From Dehalococcoidia bacterium UBA2158 (GTDB lineage Bacteria; Chloroflexota; Dehalococcoidia; Lucifugimonadales; UBA3495), in NCBI GenBank assembly GCA_002328185.1, contig DCWQ01000036.1:48327-106198 (forward strand): DNA of 57,872 nt. The letters are read 5' to 3'. Shown piece after piece: positions 43,712 through 52,325 of this stretch (positions are counted from its first letter, which is position 1; each line of letters begins with the position of its first letter). The notes under the pieces are model-generated. The model was not told the origin of the DNA and made no database searches. It saw only the letters and a program-made list of their open reading frames with translations. A program made the position numbers and the translations under genes.

Positions 43712-45013
43712 ATGAGATTGTTTTTCCGAAATACCTACTTCGGCTGGTTGGTGGTGGCTGGCTGCGTGTTGGTGTCTTTCGGGGTTGCCGGCGGCCAGTT
43801 CTCGTTCGGCATATTCCTGAAGCCGATGACCGAGGAGTTCGGTTGGAGCCGGGGTTCGCTGTCCCTGGCCTTCGCCCTGACCTTCATGATTGCAGGACTG
43901 TTGCGGCCGGTGGCCGGCTATCTGGCCGACCGGTACAGTGCCAAGACCGCCGTGCTCTCCGGCGTGACCGTCATGGGCGTCATCTTGCTGCTTATACCTT
44001 TCATCAACAGCCTGGCCCAACTCTACGCCTTGTTCGCCATCATGAGCATCGGGATCACGTTGGGCACAGGCCCCATCTTGACCAAGATCGTCAGCGGCTG
44101 GTTCCATACCAGAAGGGGCCTGACTTTAGGGTTGGTCAGCGGCGCCGGTTCGCTCGGTGCGTTGATCCTGGTGCCTGCAGCTTCCCTCTTTCTGGTTCTT
44201 TTCGACTGGAAAGAAGCCTATTGGTTCCTGGCCCTGCTGCTACTGCTGGTGGTGTTGCCCGCCGGGTATCTGCTAATCAGAAACCGGCCGCAGGATATGG
44301 GACTGGAACCATACGGTGCGTCAGAGGGCGGTCAGGCCTCAAGTTCCGCCCGTTCCGAAGCAGAGAAACTGTTGGGCCGGGACGCTACCTTCCGGGAAGC
44401 TTTACGAACGTCATTGTTCGTCAGGTTAACCATGGGGTACTTCGTTTGAGGTTACTCCATGAGCTTCGTGAACGCTCACTTCGTCACCTACGTCCAGGAC
44501 TTGGGCTACCACAAGATGGTGGCGGCGGGGGCTTTCAGCCTCATCGGAGCTTCGGCAATCATCGGGGCGTTGCTGCTGGGGCACCTTTCAGACGATCACG
44601 GACGCCGAAGGCTGCTGAGTTTGTCTTATCACCTACGGGCGTCGGGGTTCGTCCTGGTGTTGCTGTCTATGGGAATCCCCCTATTCAACATTCCATCCCT
44701 CGGCATTTCCGCATTGCTGGCGGGGATACTTATGGTGGGGTTCTCTTGGAACGCGGTGGTTTCTATCACCGCCGCCTACGCCTCCGACCGCTTTGGCCTA
44801 TCCCAGTTGGGGACAATCTACGGGACCATGTTCGCCGTGATGCCCCTGGGCTCCGGCTTTGGCGCCTACCTCGGAGGGCTGCTCTATGATTCCCAGGGCA
44901 CCTACGCCCTCGCCATCTGGAGCAACATAGCGCTACTGCTACTGGCCACAATGGCCGTCTTCTCCATCAAAGACCGGCGGCTGCCAGGAGTGGCCCCGGC
45001 GGCTGCGGACTAG
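43712..45013 (+). pseudogene. MFS transporter interrupted by an in-frame TGA
   Basis: The first 245 codons give six or so hydrophobic helices of a major facilitator (GWLVVAGCVLVSFGVAGG, PVAGYLADRYSAKTAV as the loop 2-3 motif). A TGA at 44447-44449 breaks the helix MGYFV*GYSMSFVNAHFV, and the same frame goes on for the remaining 185 codons and helices 7-12, with a loop LSDDHGRRRL. TGC (Cys) would restore it. The rest of the frame is undamaged, so the mutation is recent or is a sequencing error. A Met at 44459 just after the stop cannot give a normal transporter. The likely substrate was a monocarboxylate or aromatic acid. Confidence 0.82.
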
Positions 45014-45024
45014 CCGCCTACTCC

Positions 45025-45116
45025 GTCATTCCTGCGAAAGCCGGAATCCATGTAAACGGAGTCAGACAAGCTGCATGTGTGGGAACGCCGTGGATTCCTG
45101 CTTTCGCAGGGATGAC
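45025..45116. repeat. Inverted pair of GTCATTCCTGCGAAAGC repeats
   Basis: GTCATTCCTGCGAAAGC...GGAATCCA (45025-45050) and, inverted, TGGATTCCTGCTTTCGCAGG...ATGAC (45091-45116) match at 24 of 26 positions. The element is at the 3' end of the MFS gene, convergent to the rhodanese gene, and is a REP-like unit of a very widely dispersed type. Confidence 0.75.
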
Positions 45117-45210
45117 AATGGGCCGCGTCGGGCGGCTGATGGTTGGCTTGTTAATAGCGGACGCCCTCATCCTAGCCCTCTCCCGTTGCGACGGAGGAGG
45201 GGATCTTTTC

Positions 45211-45240
45211 TCCGTCGCTCCGGCGAAAGCCGGAACCCAC
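45211..45240. repeat. Third, divergent copy of the GCGAAAGCCGGAA repeat
   Basis: TCCGGCGAAAGCCGGAACCC carries the same core (GCGAAAGCCGGAA) as the left half of the pair at 45025, 33 bp from the stop of the rhodanese gene. Confidence 0.6.
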
Positions 45241-45272
45241 TCAGCCAATATCCCTGTCATTCAGCAAAATCC

Positions 45273-46859
45273 TTAGTCCGAGGCGTATTTCTCGCCGAGG
45301 GCGGTCTCCCAGCGGAGGTAGTTCATCATGTCGGCGAAGTTGCGTTCCGGGCCGGAGACGACCACATCGACCGGGGAGCGCATCACGCCGGAGAGGCCCT
45401 GTTCCACACCCAACCCAGCCTTGCGCCAAGCGGTCATGCCGCCATCCAGGACGGACACGTTTCCATACCCCATCGCTTTGAGCGTGGCCCCGGCCAGGGC
45501 GGCGTTCTCGCCGTTGTTGCAAGTGACCGAGATGGATGCCGTCTTGTCCGGCGCGATGCCCGCCACCTCAAGCTCTAGGGAGCCTCGAGGGACCCACCGG
45601 GCGCCGGTCACATGGCCGCTAGAGAAGTCGGCGCTGGTCTCAACGAAGATTATGTACGCCGGTTTGTCCGCCTCCAGCTCCTGAGGCGAAACAAGCTTGA
45701 CTTGGGCGCGGGCTTCTTCCAGACCGCTGACCGACGAATTTCCGGAGCCGGTCTCCAGCTGGCGGCCGCTGGCGGCCCAGGCGGTGGCGCCGCCATCGAC
45801 AGCGTAGACCTCTTCAAAACCAAACTGGCGGTACCACGAAGCGATGAACGTAGCGCGGGCGTGGCCGTCACAAGCGAAGACGACCGGGCAGTTTTTGACC
45901 ACCAACACATCGTCGGACCGCTGGACCACCTGTCCGCCAGGGAACCAGCGGAAGCCGGGGATATGACCCGCTGTATATTCTTCGTTTGTGCGCACGTCCA
46001 CAAAATAACTAGTCGTTTGGTCGCGCTTGTCCAACATCTTCTGCACGGTGTCCACGTCCAGGTAACGCACGCCGTCCTCTTCGGCCAACCGGGCAGCATA
46101 GGCTTCCGCGGCAGCCAGGCCCTCGGGTGAAAGTTTAGGCAGCTCCAAGCGGTCGCCGCCAGTCTCCAGCTCGTAACCAGCCAACAACCAGCCCGACGTC
46201 CCGTTCTTCAAGCCGAAGATGTTGGTCAGGCCCATGCGCTGCAGCACCCTCGTCCCTATGACGCTCCTCGTCCGGCCGGCGCAGTTGACGATGATGGTGG
46301 TGTCCTTGTCCAGGTCCTTGGTTATATCGGTGACCCGCAGGGCCAGTTCCCCGCCCGGCACGCTGCGTCCGCCAGGGATGCAGAACCGCTGGTATTCTTC
46401 CGGAGTTCTGGTGTCTAAGATGACCAGCTTGTCGCCCCGTTCGATGCGTTCGTGGAGTTCGGTGGCCTCGATCTCGGGGACGCGGTGCTCGACCTCCATC
46501 CTCTCCCCGAAGTCCTTGCTAATCACGTTACTGCCCCACTCGGTGGGATAGCCCTCCGTGGACCACTGGTTGATGCCCCGGTCCAGGACCAGCACGTTGT
46601 TGAACCCCATCTGTTCTAGGGTGCTGGCGGCCAAGGTCGCCCGGCGGCCGTCGTCATCACAGACGATTATCTTCTCACCCTTCACCGGCGCTGAGGCCCC
46701 CATGCGGAATTCCAGTTCCTTGCGGGGTATCAGGCTGGAATCGGCGATGTGGGAGCTGTTGTATTCGCCGGCCTCCCGAACATCGATCAGAGCAAATTTG
46801 GACTCGCCCTGCATAAGCTCGTTTAAGTCTTGGGCGGAAATGATGTTGACCATGGCCAC
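45273..46859 (-). CDS. Four-domain rhodanese sulfurtransferase
   Basis: The 528-residue product has four rhodanese domains, about 5-110, 130-235, 262-370 and 388-495. Domains 2, 3 and 4 have the catalytic Cys: C193 in NCAGRTRS, C330 in FACDGHAR and C447 in TCNNGEN. Domain 1 reads IVCDDDGRRA, so the Cys is one position early and Asp (D68) fills the catalytic place; it is probably inactive. Each domain ends with a G-(I/V)-N/T-W helix such as GINQWSTEGYP. No signal peptide is seen. It may carry or move sulfane sulfur. The divergent neighbour is a sulfite-oxidase-like enzyme, and an operator-like palindrome lies just before its start (GTG 46859 or ATG 46853). Confidence 0.87.
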   Translation of the reverse strand: MAMVNIISAQDLNELMQGESKFALIDVREAGEYNSSHIADSSLIPRKELEFRMGASAPVKGEKIIVCDDDGRRATLAASTLEQMGFNNVLVLDRGINQWSTEGYPTEWGSNVISKDFGERMEVEHRVPEIEATELHERIERGDKLVILDTRTPEEYQRFCIPGGRSVPGGELALRVTDITKDLDKDTTIIVNCAGRTRSVIGTRVLQRMGLTNIFGLKNGTSGWLLAGYELETGGDRLELPKLSPEGLAAAEAYAARLAEEDGVRYLDVDTVQKMLDKRDQTTSYFVDVRTNEEYTAGHIPGFRWFPGGQVVQRSDDVLVVKNCPVVFACDGHARATFIASWYRQFGFEEVYAVDGGATAWAASGRQLETGSGNSSVSGLEEARAQVKLVSPQELEADKPAYIIFVETSADFSSGHVTGARWVPRGSLELEVAGIAPDKTASISVTCNNGENAALAGATLKAMGYGNVSVLDGGMTAWRKAGLGVEQGLSGVMRSPVDVVVSGPERNFADMMNYLRWETALGEKYASD

Positions 46860-46880
46860 CTCTCAGTTGTTTCTTGTTTA

Positions 46881-46892
46881 GACCGCTCGGTC
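46881..46892. promoter_or_regulatory. TetR-type operator-like palindrome
   Basis: GACCGCTCGGTC, within TAGACCGCTCGGTCAAA, lies 22 bp upstream of the rhodanese gene in the gap before the divergent molybdoenzyme gene. The GACCGnnCGGTC form is typical of TetR-family operators. No tetR gene is in the window. Confidence 0.4.
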
Positions 46893-47076
46893 AAAGTATT
46901 GCCGATAGCATAATCACATCCCACGGTCCAGACAAGTTCGGGGTCGGTTGGTTAAGGGTCTAACGGCATGTCCATTCGGCACTACCCTCCGGTGCCGGGC
47001 GGGTGATATGAAATTAAACAAGCTATATTTCGGCCAGTTGGCAGCAGTCCACTGGGCCACGGATAAGGAGATTGAA

Positions 47077-48150
47077 ATGCCGGACCCAGCATCGAACTCG
47101 TACGCCGACTTGAATGTGCTTTCACCCGACCCCATCTGCGCAGGCGTCTTCCTGCCCGACATGGACCTGCAAGTCTCGGCCACGGAGGGCCACTTCATCC
47201 GCAGCCATTTCGCCGCGCCTAATGTGCCCTTGTCAGGTTGGTCACTGCCCGTGACCGGCGAGGTGGATAACGCCCTGTACATCTCCTACGAAGACCTCCT
47301 GAAGATGCCCATCCATGAGGTGACCAGCCTCATGGAATGTGCCGGAAACAGCCGCTCCACCATGCAGCCACCAGCCGAAGGCGTGCAGTGGGACAACGGC
47401 GGCCTCAGCGTGTCCACGTGGAAGGGCGTTTCGGTCAAGACAGTGTTGGAACAGGCGGGACTGAAGAGCGCGGCCACCGATGTCCTGTTCGTGGGCGCTG
47501 ACTCCGGCAAAGAGGCCCATGCCGAGGGCACGCTGGTCTATGAGATCAGTGTGCCGGTGGAAAAACTCCTAAACCCAGACTCGGTCTTGGCCTACGAGAT
47601 GAACGGGGAGACCTTGCCCAAGGACCATGGCTTCCCCGTCAGGCTGTTGGTGCCCGGCTGGTACGGCATGACCTCGGTCAAATGGTTAACCAAGATGGTC
47701 GTCATGGACCGCCCCAACGGCGGGTTCCACGAGATGGACTACTGGATCTACCCGGCCACCAACGGCAACGGCGACGCCAAGGCCCGGCGAGTCACCAAGC
47801 TGAAGGTAAAGTCTTTGATCAGTACTCCTAATAAAGGGGACATCGTGGCCCCAGGCAAACACAAGGTGGCCGGCGTGGCATGGTCCGGCGCCGGCCACAT
47901 CGCCAAAGTGGAGGTCAGCACCGACGACGACCGCACCTGGCATACCGCCAATCTGGAAGAACCCAACGGCGGCTACTCCTGGCAGCACTTCGAGTATGAA
48001 TGGGAGGCAACCAGCCTCGGCCACGCCCTGATCCGCTCAAGGGCCACTGACAGCGCGGGCAACGTGCAGCCCATGTTGGCCACGTGGAACTTCAGGGGCT
48101 ACGAGGTCAACTCGATTCACTCGGTCCCGGTCACGGTCGCTAAACCCTGA
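47077..48150 (+). CDS. Sulfite-oxidase-family molybdopterin oxidoreductase
   Basis: The start at ATG 47077 has AAGGAG 7 nt upstream; an open frame reaches 46948 but lacks such support. The 357-residue product holds the molybdenum-cofactor domain with the metal-ligand C88 in MECAGNSRS, and the Ig-like dimer domain (from about 240, VAPGKHKVAGVAWSG...KVEVSTDDDRTW). A heme domain is absent. It resembles the SorA/SoxC/YedY group and may oxidise sulfite or reduce sulfoxides. There is no Tat signal in the chosen start, so the compartment is unsure. Confidence 0.87.
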   Translation: MPDPASNSYADLNVLSPDPICAGVFLPDMDLQVSATEGHFIRSHFAAPNVPLSGWSLPVTGEVDNALYISYEDLLKMPIHEVTSLMECAGNSRSTMQPPAEGVQWDNGGLSVSTWKGVSVKTVLEQAGLKSAATDVLFVGADSGKEAHAEGTLVYEISVPVEKLLNPDSVLAYEMNGETLPKDHGFPVRLLVPGWYGMTSVKWLTKMVVMDRPNGGFHEMDYWIYPATNGNGDAKARRVTKLKVKSLISTPNKGDIVAPGKHKVAGVAWSGAGHIAKVEVSTDDDRTWHTANLEEPNGGYSWQHFEYEWEATSLGHALIRSRATDSAGNVQPMLATWNFRGYEVNSIHSVPVTVAKP

Positions 48151-48217
48151 TGCAATCGGGGAATTCCTGGGATAATAAGGACATGACCCAAGGGTGCCGA
48201 ATAAGGGAGGTCACGCC

Positions 48218-48445
48218 ATGGCGGCCAATGCTTATATCCTGGTGAACGCCGACCCCACGCATACGGAAGATGTCATCAAGAAATTGGAGGCCATTACCGG
48301 CGCAGTGATACACGAGGTGCTGGGCCCCTACGATTTCGTGGTGGACCTAGAGGCGGACACCCAGGAAGACATCACGGCCATTCTGCGGCACAAGATCCGT
48401 CCCATCAAAGGCATAACGAACACGGTTACCTGTATCTGTTTTTAG
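48218..48445 (+). CDS. Stand-alone Lrp/AsnC ligand-binding (RAM) domain protein
   Basis: The start at 48218 is marked by GGGAGG 7 nt upstream. The 75-residue product is a beta-alpha-beta-beta-alpha-beta domain: AYILVNADPTHTEDVIKKLEA, HEVLGPYDFVVDLEADTQED, IRPIKGITNTVTCI. This is the effector-binding domain of Lrp/AsnC regulators without a DNA-binding domain. Such proteins can bind amino acids or modulate other regulators. It lies 67 bp after the sulfite-oxidase-like gene and converges with the xanthine dehydrogenase subunit gene. Confidence 0.85.
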   Translation: MAANAYILVNADPTHTEDVIKKLEAITGAVIHEVLGPYDFVVDLEADTQEDITAILRHKIRPIKGITNTVTCICF

Positions 48446-48460
48446 CGGTCAGCTTTTGGG

Positions 48461-50734
48461 TTAAGTTGCCTCTGCTTTTCGCAGTTCGTCGGCGTCTACT
48501 GTGTACTCGTCTTCGGTTCGGCCTTGGATGGCGGCCAGGACTCTTTCCGCCGACAGAGGCAAGGTCTTGATGCGCACTCCCACGGCGTCGTAGATGGCGT
48601 TCGCGATGGCTGCCGGAGGTCCGAACCCTGGCGATTCGGCAACAGCCCTGGCTCCGAAGGGCCCGTCGGCACTGGGGACTTCGACCAAGATATTCTCGAT
48701 CTCGGGCACGTCGACCGACAGCGGCATCAGGTAGGTGGCCAAAGACGGGTTCCTGACCTTACCGGTCTCTTTGTCGATGAGTATCTCTTCGCTGAGCGCC
48801 CGGCCGATGCCCTGCACAGCGCCGCCTTCAAGTTGGCCTTCCACTCCCATGGGGTTGATGGCCTTGCCAATGTCCTGGGCCTGGACGAACCGTGTCACTC
48901 GCACCTGGCCGGTCTCCTGGTCAACTATGACCTCCGCGCCCTGAGCATTGAACACCGGAGCGTAGGGCAGGCTGGATAGGGAAGCGGTGCCGATGATTGG
49001 CCCGCCCCGGGAACTCAGGCTCATGCGCGCCAGCTGTCCCAGGTTCATGGACTGGGGCGGGTTGTCCTGCACGTAGACCGCTCCGCCGGCACATTCCAGC
49101 GCGTCGGCCGGAACCCCCAGCCGGTCGGCGGCCAGCTCAAGCAGCTTGGCCTTGGCGTCTTCGGCGGCGTTCTGCACTGCCCGGCCCTGGCTGTAAACGA
49201 TACGGCTGCCGCCGCTGGGTCCTGTGAAGGGGGCCATGTCAGTGTTTCGGGCGGCCACCACCACCTGGTCCAGCCGCAGTCCCAAAGCCTCAGCGGCGAT
49301 CTGGGCCAGCGATGTGTCGCTGCCGGAGATGTCCACCGAACCCGTGAGCAGGCTGATCGTGCCATCTTCGTTGACGCTGATCGCCGCGGTGGACGGCCCG
49401 CTGCCGCTACGCCATTCGCCCACCGAAATACCAACGCCCCGGCCTTCTTCGAGCTTCTTGGGCAGGCCCATCTTTTCTTTGAGGGCCAGCATCGTCTCCA
49501 TGAGACCGTTCTTTGGGATAGCCGAGCCGTTGACAGCCATGTCTCCCTCGCTGAGGGCATTCTTGATCCGGAACTCCATGGGGTCCATGCCCAGCTTGTG
49601 GGCTATGACGTCGGTATGGGACTCGGTGGCGAAGGTCATGTCGGCCACGCCCGAGGCCCGGTAGGAGCCGACGTAGATTTTGTTGGTGTAGACGCCATAG
49701 GACCGCAGCTTGAAGTTGGGGATGCTGTAGGCGCCCAAACCGTGTCCCACGCCGGCGTTGGGGCCGGCGCCCAGGTATGCGCCCACATCGAAGATGCTCC
49801 GGGCCTCTCGGGCCAATATCTTTCCATCCTTGGTGACGCCTGTCTTGAGGTAAATATTGGTTTCCAGGCGCGGTCCATTCAGGGTGAAAGCTTCTTCGCG
49901 AGTGTTGATCAGTTTAACCGGTCTGCCGGTCTTGATGGACAGCAATGCCGGGAAAGCCTCCAGGGCGAGGCGCAGTTTGGCGCCAAAGCCACCGCCCATC
50001 TCCATGGCCGTGACCTTGATGTTGCTGATGGGCCTGTCCAACACCGAGGCGAGCTGGGCCCGAACCTGGTATGGGCCTTGGGTGGAGGCGTAGATGTCCA
50101 GGCGTCCGTTTGCTTGCAGATCGGCCACGCAGGCCATGGGCTCCAAGAACCCCTGGCTGATGGGCTGAGTATGGTAGGTCTCTTCAACGATGACGTCGGA
50201 GTCCTTGAAACCCTGGTCCACGTCGCCACGGTCGGCGTCCAACATAGTGCAGTTGTTGCCGCCCAATGCGAACCCGAAGCCCTCGAAGTCCTCCAGGTTC
50301 GGGTGAACGTCCACGGACCGTCCGGAGATCGCCTCTAGTGGGTCAACCACATTCTTGATGCCTTCGTACTCGACTTTGATCAGCTCGACCGCTTCAAGGG
50401 CCGTAATCTCGTCGTCGGCCGCAACCGCGGCCACCGGCTCGCCGATGTAGAAGACCTCATCGCGAGCCATTACCCGGCGGTCTTTCATTGCGCCTGAGCC
50501 GAACCAGGCGTCGGGGTAGTCCTTGCCAATGATGACGCAGCGCACTCCGGGCAGAGCCTCGGCCGCTGAGGTGTCGATGCTCTTGATGCGGGCGTGGCTA
50601 TGCGTGCTGGTCAGCAGCTTGCACATGAGCATGCCGGGCAGGTAGACGTCTCCGACGTAGGTGGCCTTACCGGTCACCTTTTCCAGGGCGTCAACGCGGA
50701 TGTGGCTCTTGCCTATCGTTTGAAAGTCGGCCAT
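48461..50734 (-). CDS. Xanthine dehydrogenase-family molybdenum subunit
   Basis: The 757-residue product has the molybdopterin-cytosine-dinucleotide domains of the family: GKATYVGDVYLPGMLMCKLL, MGGGFGAKLRLALE, GPSGGSRIVYSQGRAVQNAAEDAKAK, and the catalytic Glu loop AESPGFGPPAAIANAI. The CO-dehydrogenase signature AYxCSFR is replaced by VGSYRASG, so it is not a form I CO dehydrogenase. The reaction is probably hydroxylation of a purine, nicotinate, aldehyde or similar heterocycle. It is the third gene of an operon, 4 bp after the iron-sulfur subunit gene. Confidence 0.93.
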   Translation of the reverse strand: MADFQTIGKSHIRVDALEKVTGKATYVGDVYLPGMLMCKLLTSTHSHARIKSIDTSAAEALPGVRCVIIGKDYPDAWFGSGAMKDRRVMARDEVFYIGEPVAAVAADDEITALEAVELIKVEYEGIKNVVDPLEAISGRSVDVHPNLEDFEGFGFALGGNNCTMLDADRGDVDQGFKDSDVIVEETYHTQPISQGFLEPMACVADLQANGRLDIYASTQGPYQVRAQLASVLDRPISNIKVTAMEMGGGFGAKLRLALEAFPALLSIKTGRPVKLINTREEAFTLNGPRLETNIYLKTGVTKDGKILAREARSIFDVGAYLGAGPNAGVGHGLGAYSIPNFKLRSYGVYTNKIYVGSYRASGVADMTFATESHTDVIAHKLGMDPMEFRIKNALSEGDMAVNGSAIPKNGLMETMLALKEKMGLPKKLEEGRGVGISVGEWRSGSGPSTAAISVNEDGTISLLTGSVDISGSDTSLAQIAAEALGLRLDQVVVAARNTDMAPFTGPSGGSRIVYSQGRAVQNAAEDAKAKLLELAADRLGVPADALECAGGAVYVQDNPPQSMNLGQLARMSLSSRGGPIIGTASLSSLPYAPVFNAQGAEVIVDQETGQVRVTRFVQAQDIGKAINPMGVEGQLEGGAVQGIGRALSEEILIDKETGKVRNPSLATYLMPLSVDVPEIENILVEVPSADGPFGARAVAESPGFGPPAAIANAIYDAVGVRIKTLPLSAERVLAAIQGRTEDEYTVDADELRKAEAT

Positions 50735-50738
50735 ATCG

Positions 50739-51218
50739 TTACTCCGTCCCTTGGCCAGTGGCTTTGACGGCCACCATCACGGATTCAATTATTTTTGAGT
50801 AGCCGGTGCAACGGCAGAGGTTGCCGCCCAGGGCGTGTTTGATGTTCTCTTCAGTGGGCTCTTCGCCGCTTTCCAGGAACCCCACCGTCGACAGGATAAT
50901 TCCGGGAGTGCAGTAGCCGCACTGGAGGCCGCCGTGCTCGACGAAGGCCTGCTGCACAGGGTGAAGCTCCTGGCCGTTGGCCACGCCTTCGATGGTTGTT
51001 ACCTCGCAGTCGTGGGCGGCATGGGCAAGCACCAGGCATGAGCAGACGGGCTTACCGTTGAGCAGGACCGTGCAGGCCCCGCAGTCGCCTTCGTCGCACC
51101 CCTTCTTGGTGCCGGTCAAGTGCAACTCGTCCCGCAGCGTGTCCAGCAAGGAGTAGTAGGGCTCGACCAGCACCTGTCTGAGTTCGCCGTTGATTGTTAT
51201 TTGAAGTTGTTGTTTCAT
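50739..51218 (-). CDS. Xanthine dehydrogenase-family [2Fe-2S] subunit
   Basis: The 159-residue product has two cluster motifs: CDEGDCGACTVLLNGKPVCSC in the plant-ferredoxin domain and CGYCTPGII...CRCTGY in the four-helix domain. It transfers electrons from the molybdenum site to the FAD subunit. It is the middle gene of the three, 23 bp after the FAD subunit. Confidence 0.95.
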   Translation of the reverse strand: MKQQLQITINGELRQVLVEPYYSLLDTLRDELHLTGTKKGCDEGDCGACTVLLNGKPVCSCLVLAHAAHDCEVTTIEGVANGQELHPVQQAFVEHGGLQCGYCTPGIILSTVGFLESGEEPTEENIKHALGGNLCRCTGYSKIIESVMVAVKATGQGTE

Positions 51219-51241
51219 GGTTTTTGTCGGTGAGTGGCTGC

Positions 51242-52165
51242 TTAGAAAGCGGCTTGTACCGTTAGTCTCCGTTGTTCTTCAAAGGTCATGGGTCCGGAGG
51301 CGGCCGCATTGAGGGCCTGCTCCAGGGTGCGGCGGGTGATCACGCCGACTATCTCCTTGCGGTGTTTCGCCGAGCCGCGGATGTCGTCGATGGGTTTCAC
51401 TCCATCACGTGCTGAGTCTGCGGCCGACTGAATCAGCTCTTGGCCGATGCTCTGTCCCCGGAGGGATTCCTCGGCGGAATAGGCCCGGACCGGGGTCGGT
51501 GCCACGGCGCCCAAGGAGATACGTACCTCGGCGCAGAGGCCGCGGCGTCCGTCCAATGAAATCAGGGAAGCGACACCGACCGTGGCAATGTCCATGGCGC
51601 CCCGGGGGCTGTGCTTGATGTAGTGGCTGCCGGTATTGGGCGGCGGCGGCGGGACCCTGACTTCAACCAGCAACTCGTCGCTTCGCAGCACTGTTCGGCC
51701 AGGGCCAGTAAAGAACTGGTCGAGGGCAACCCAGCGGTCGCCGTCAGGACCAGCGATGCGGCACTCGGCTCCGAAGACCAACAGCGCCGGGATCGTGTCT
51801 CCTGACGGCGACGCGTTGCAGATGTTGCCGCCCACCGTGGCTAGGTTCCGCACCTGGACTCCGGCGAACGACGCCGCGGCTGCTGCCAGGGCCGGGTAGC
51901 GACGGCGGACCATTGGGTGCTGTTCTAGGGCGCGGACGGTGACCAATGCTCCGATACGCAGACCGTTTCGGGAGCTGTAGGTGATACGGCCCAGTCCGGC
52001 AACGCGCTGGATGTTAATCACATGTTCCGGGTTCCACACACCCGCCCGCCAACGCACCAAAAAGTCAGTGCTGCCGGCCACGATGCGGGCGTTTTCGCCG
52101 TAACGCTGCAACATCGAAATAGCCTGCCGCACCGTCCTGGCTTCCAAATATTCAAATCGCTTCAT
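51242..52165 (-). CDS. Xanthine dehydrogenase-family FAD subunit
   Basis: The 307-residue product has the FAD-PCMH domain with ARIVAGSTDF and GNICNASPSGDTIPALLVF, and the C-terminal CO-dehydrogenase flavoprotein domain. It starts the operon and passes electrons to the final acceptor. The genes diverge from hyuA with 160 bp between starts. Confidence 0.93.
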   Translation of the reverse strand: MKRFEYLEARTVRQAISMLQRYGENARIVAGSTDFLVRWRAGVWNPEHVINIQRVAGLGRITYSSRNGLRIGALVTVRALEQHPMVRRRYPALAAAAASFAGVQVRNLATVGGNICNASPSGDTIPALLVFGAECRIAGPDGDRWVALDQFFTGPGRTVLRSDELLVEVRVPPPPPNTGSHYIKHSPRGAMDIATVGVASLISLDGRRGLCAEVRISLGAVAPTPVRAYSAEESLRGQSIGQELIQSAADSARDGVKPIDDIRGSAKHRKEIVGVITRRTLEQALNAAASGPMTFEEQRRLTVQAAF

Positions 52166-52269
52166 GCTAAGTTCCCTTTTCCGGGGGTTATGTCATTCCA
52201 AGGGGAGTTTAGCACGAGGCTCGCGGCGGGCGGTACAACCGCGTTTTGTACGGATCAGTTTGGTGGGTT

Positions 52270-52278
52270 TGCTAGAAT
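52270..52278 (+). promoter_or_regulatory. Extended -10 for hyuA
   Basis: TGCTAGAAT lies 48 bp upstream of the hyuA start; the same sequence precedes the DUF6941-like gene. A CGGTACAACCG palindrome sits 29 bp further up (52231-52241). Confidence 0.5.
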
Positions 52279-52325
52279 AATCCACGGCATATCTCATTTC
52301 GGTATCAAATCAAGGCTAATCAACT

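Noticed and set aside
43199..44107. 302-codon minus-strand ORF across the metallo-hydrolase and MFS genes
   Set aside because: It crosses two recognisable plus-strand genes and has a low-complexity Gln/His/Gly-rich product.
44447..44449. Selenocysteine at the TGA of the MFS gene
   Set aside because: MFS transporters are not selenoproteins, and no SECIS-like hairpin is evident just downstream; a nonsense change is simpler.
49598..50338. 246-codon plus-strand ORF inside the molybdenum subunit gene
   Set aside because: Shadow of the strongly conserved xanthine-dehydrogenase-family gene.
48461..52165. Form I CO dehydrogenase (coxMSL)
   Set aside because: Gene order and subunits fit the family, but the large subunit has SYRASG instead of the AYxCSFR active-site loop.
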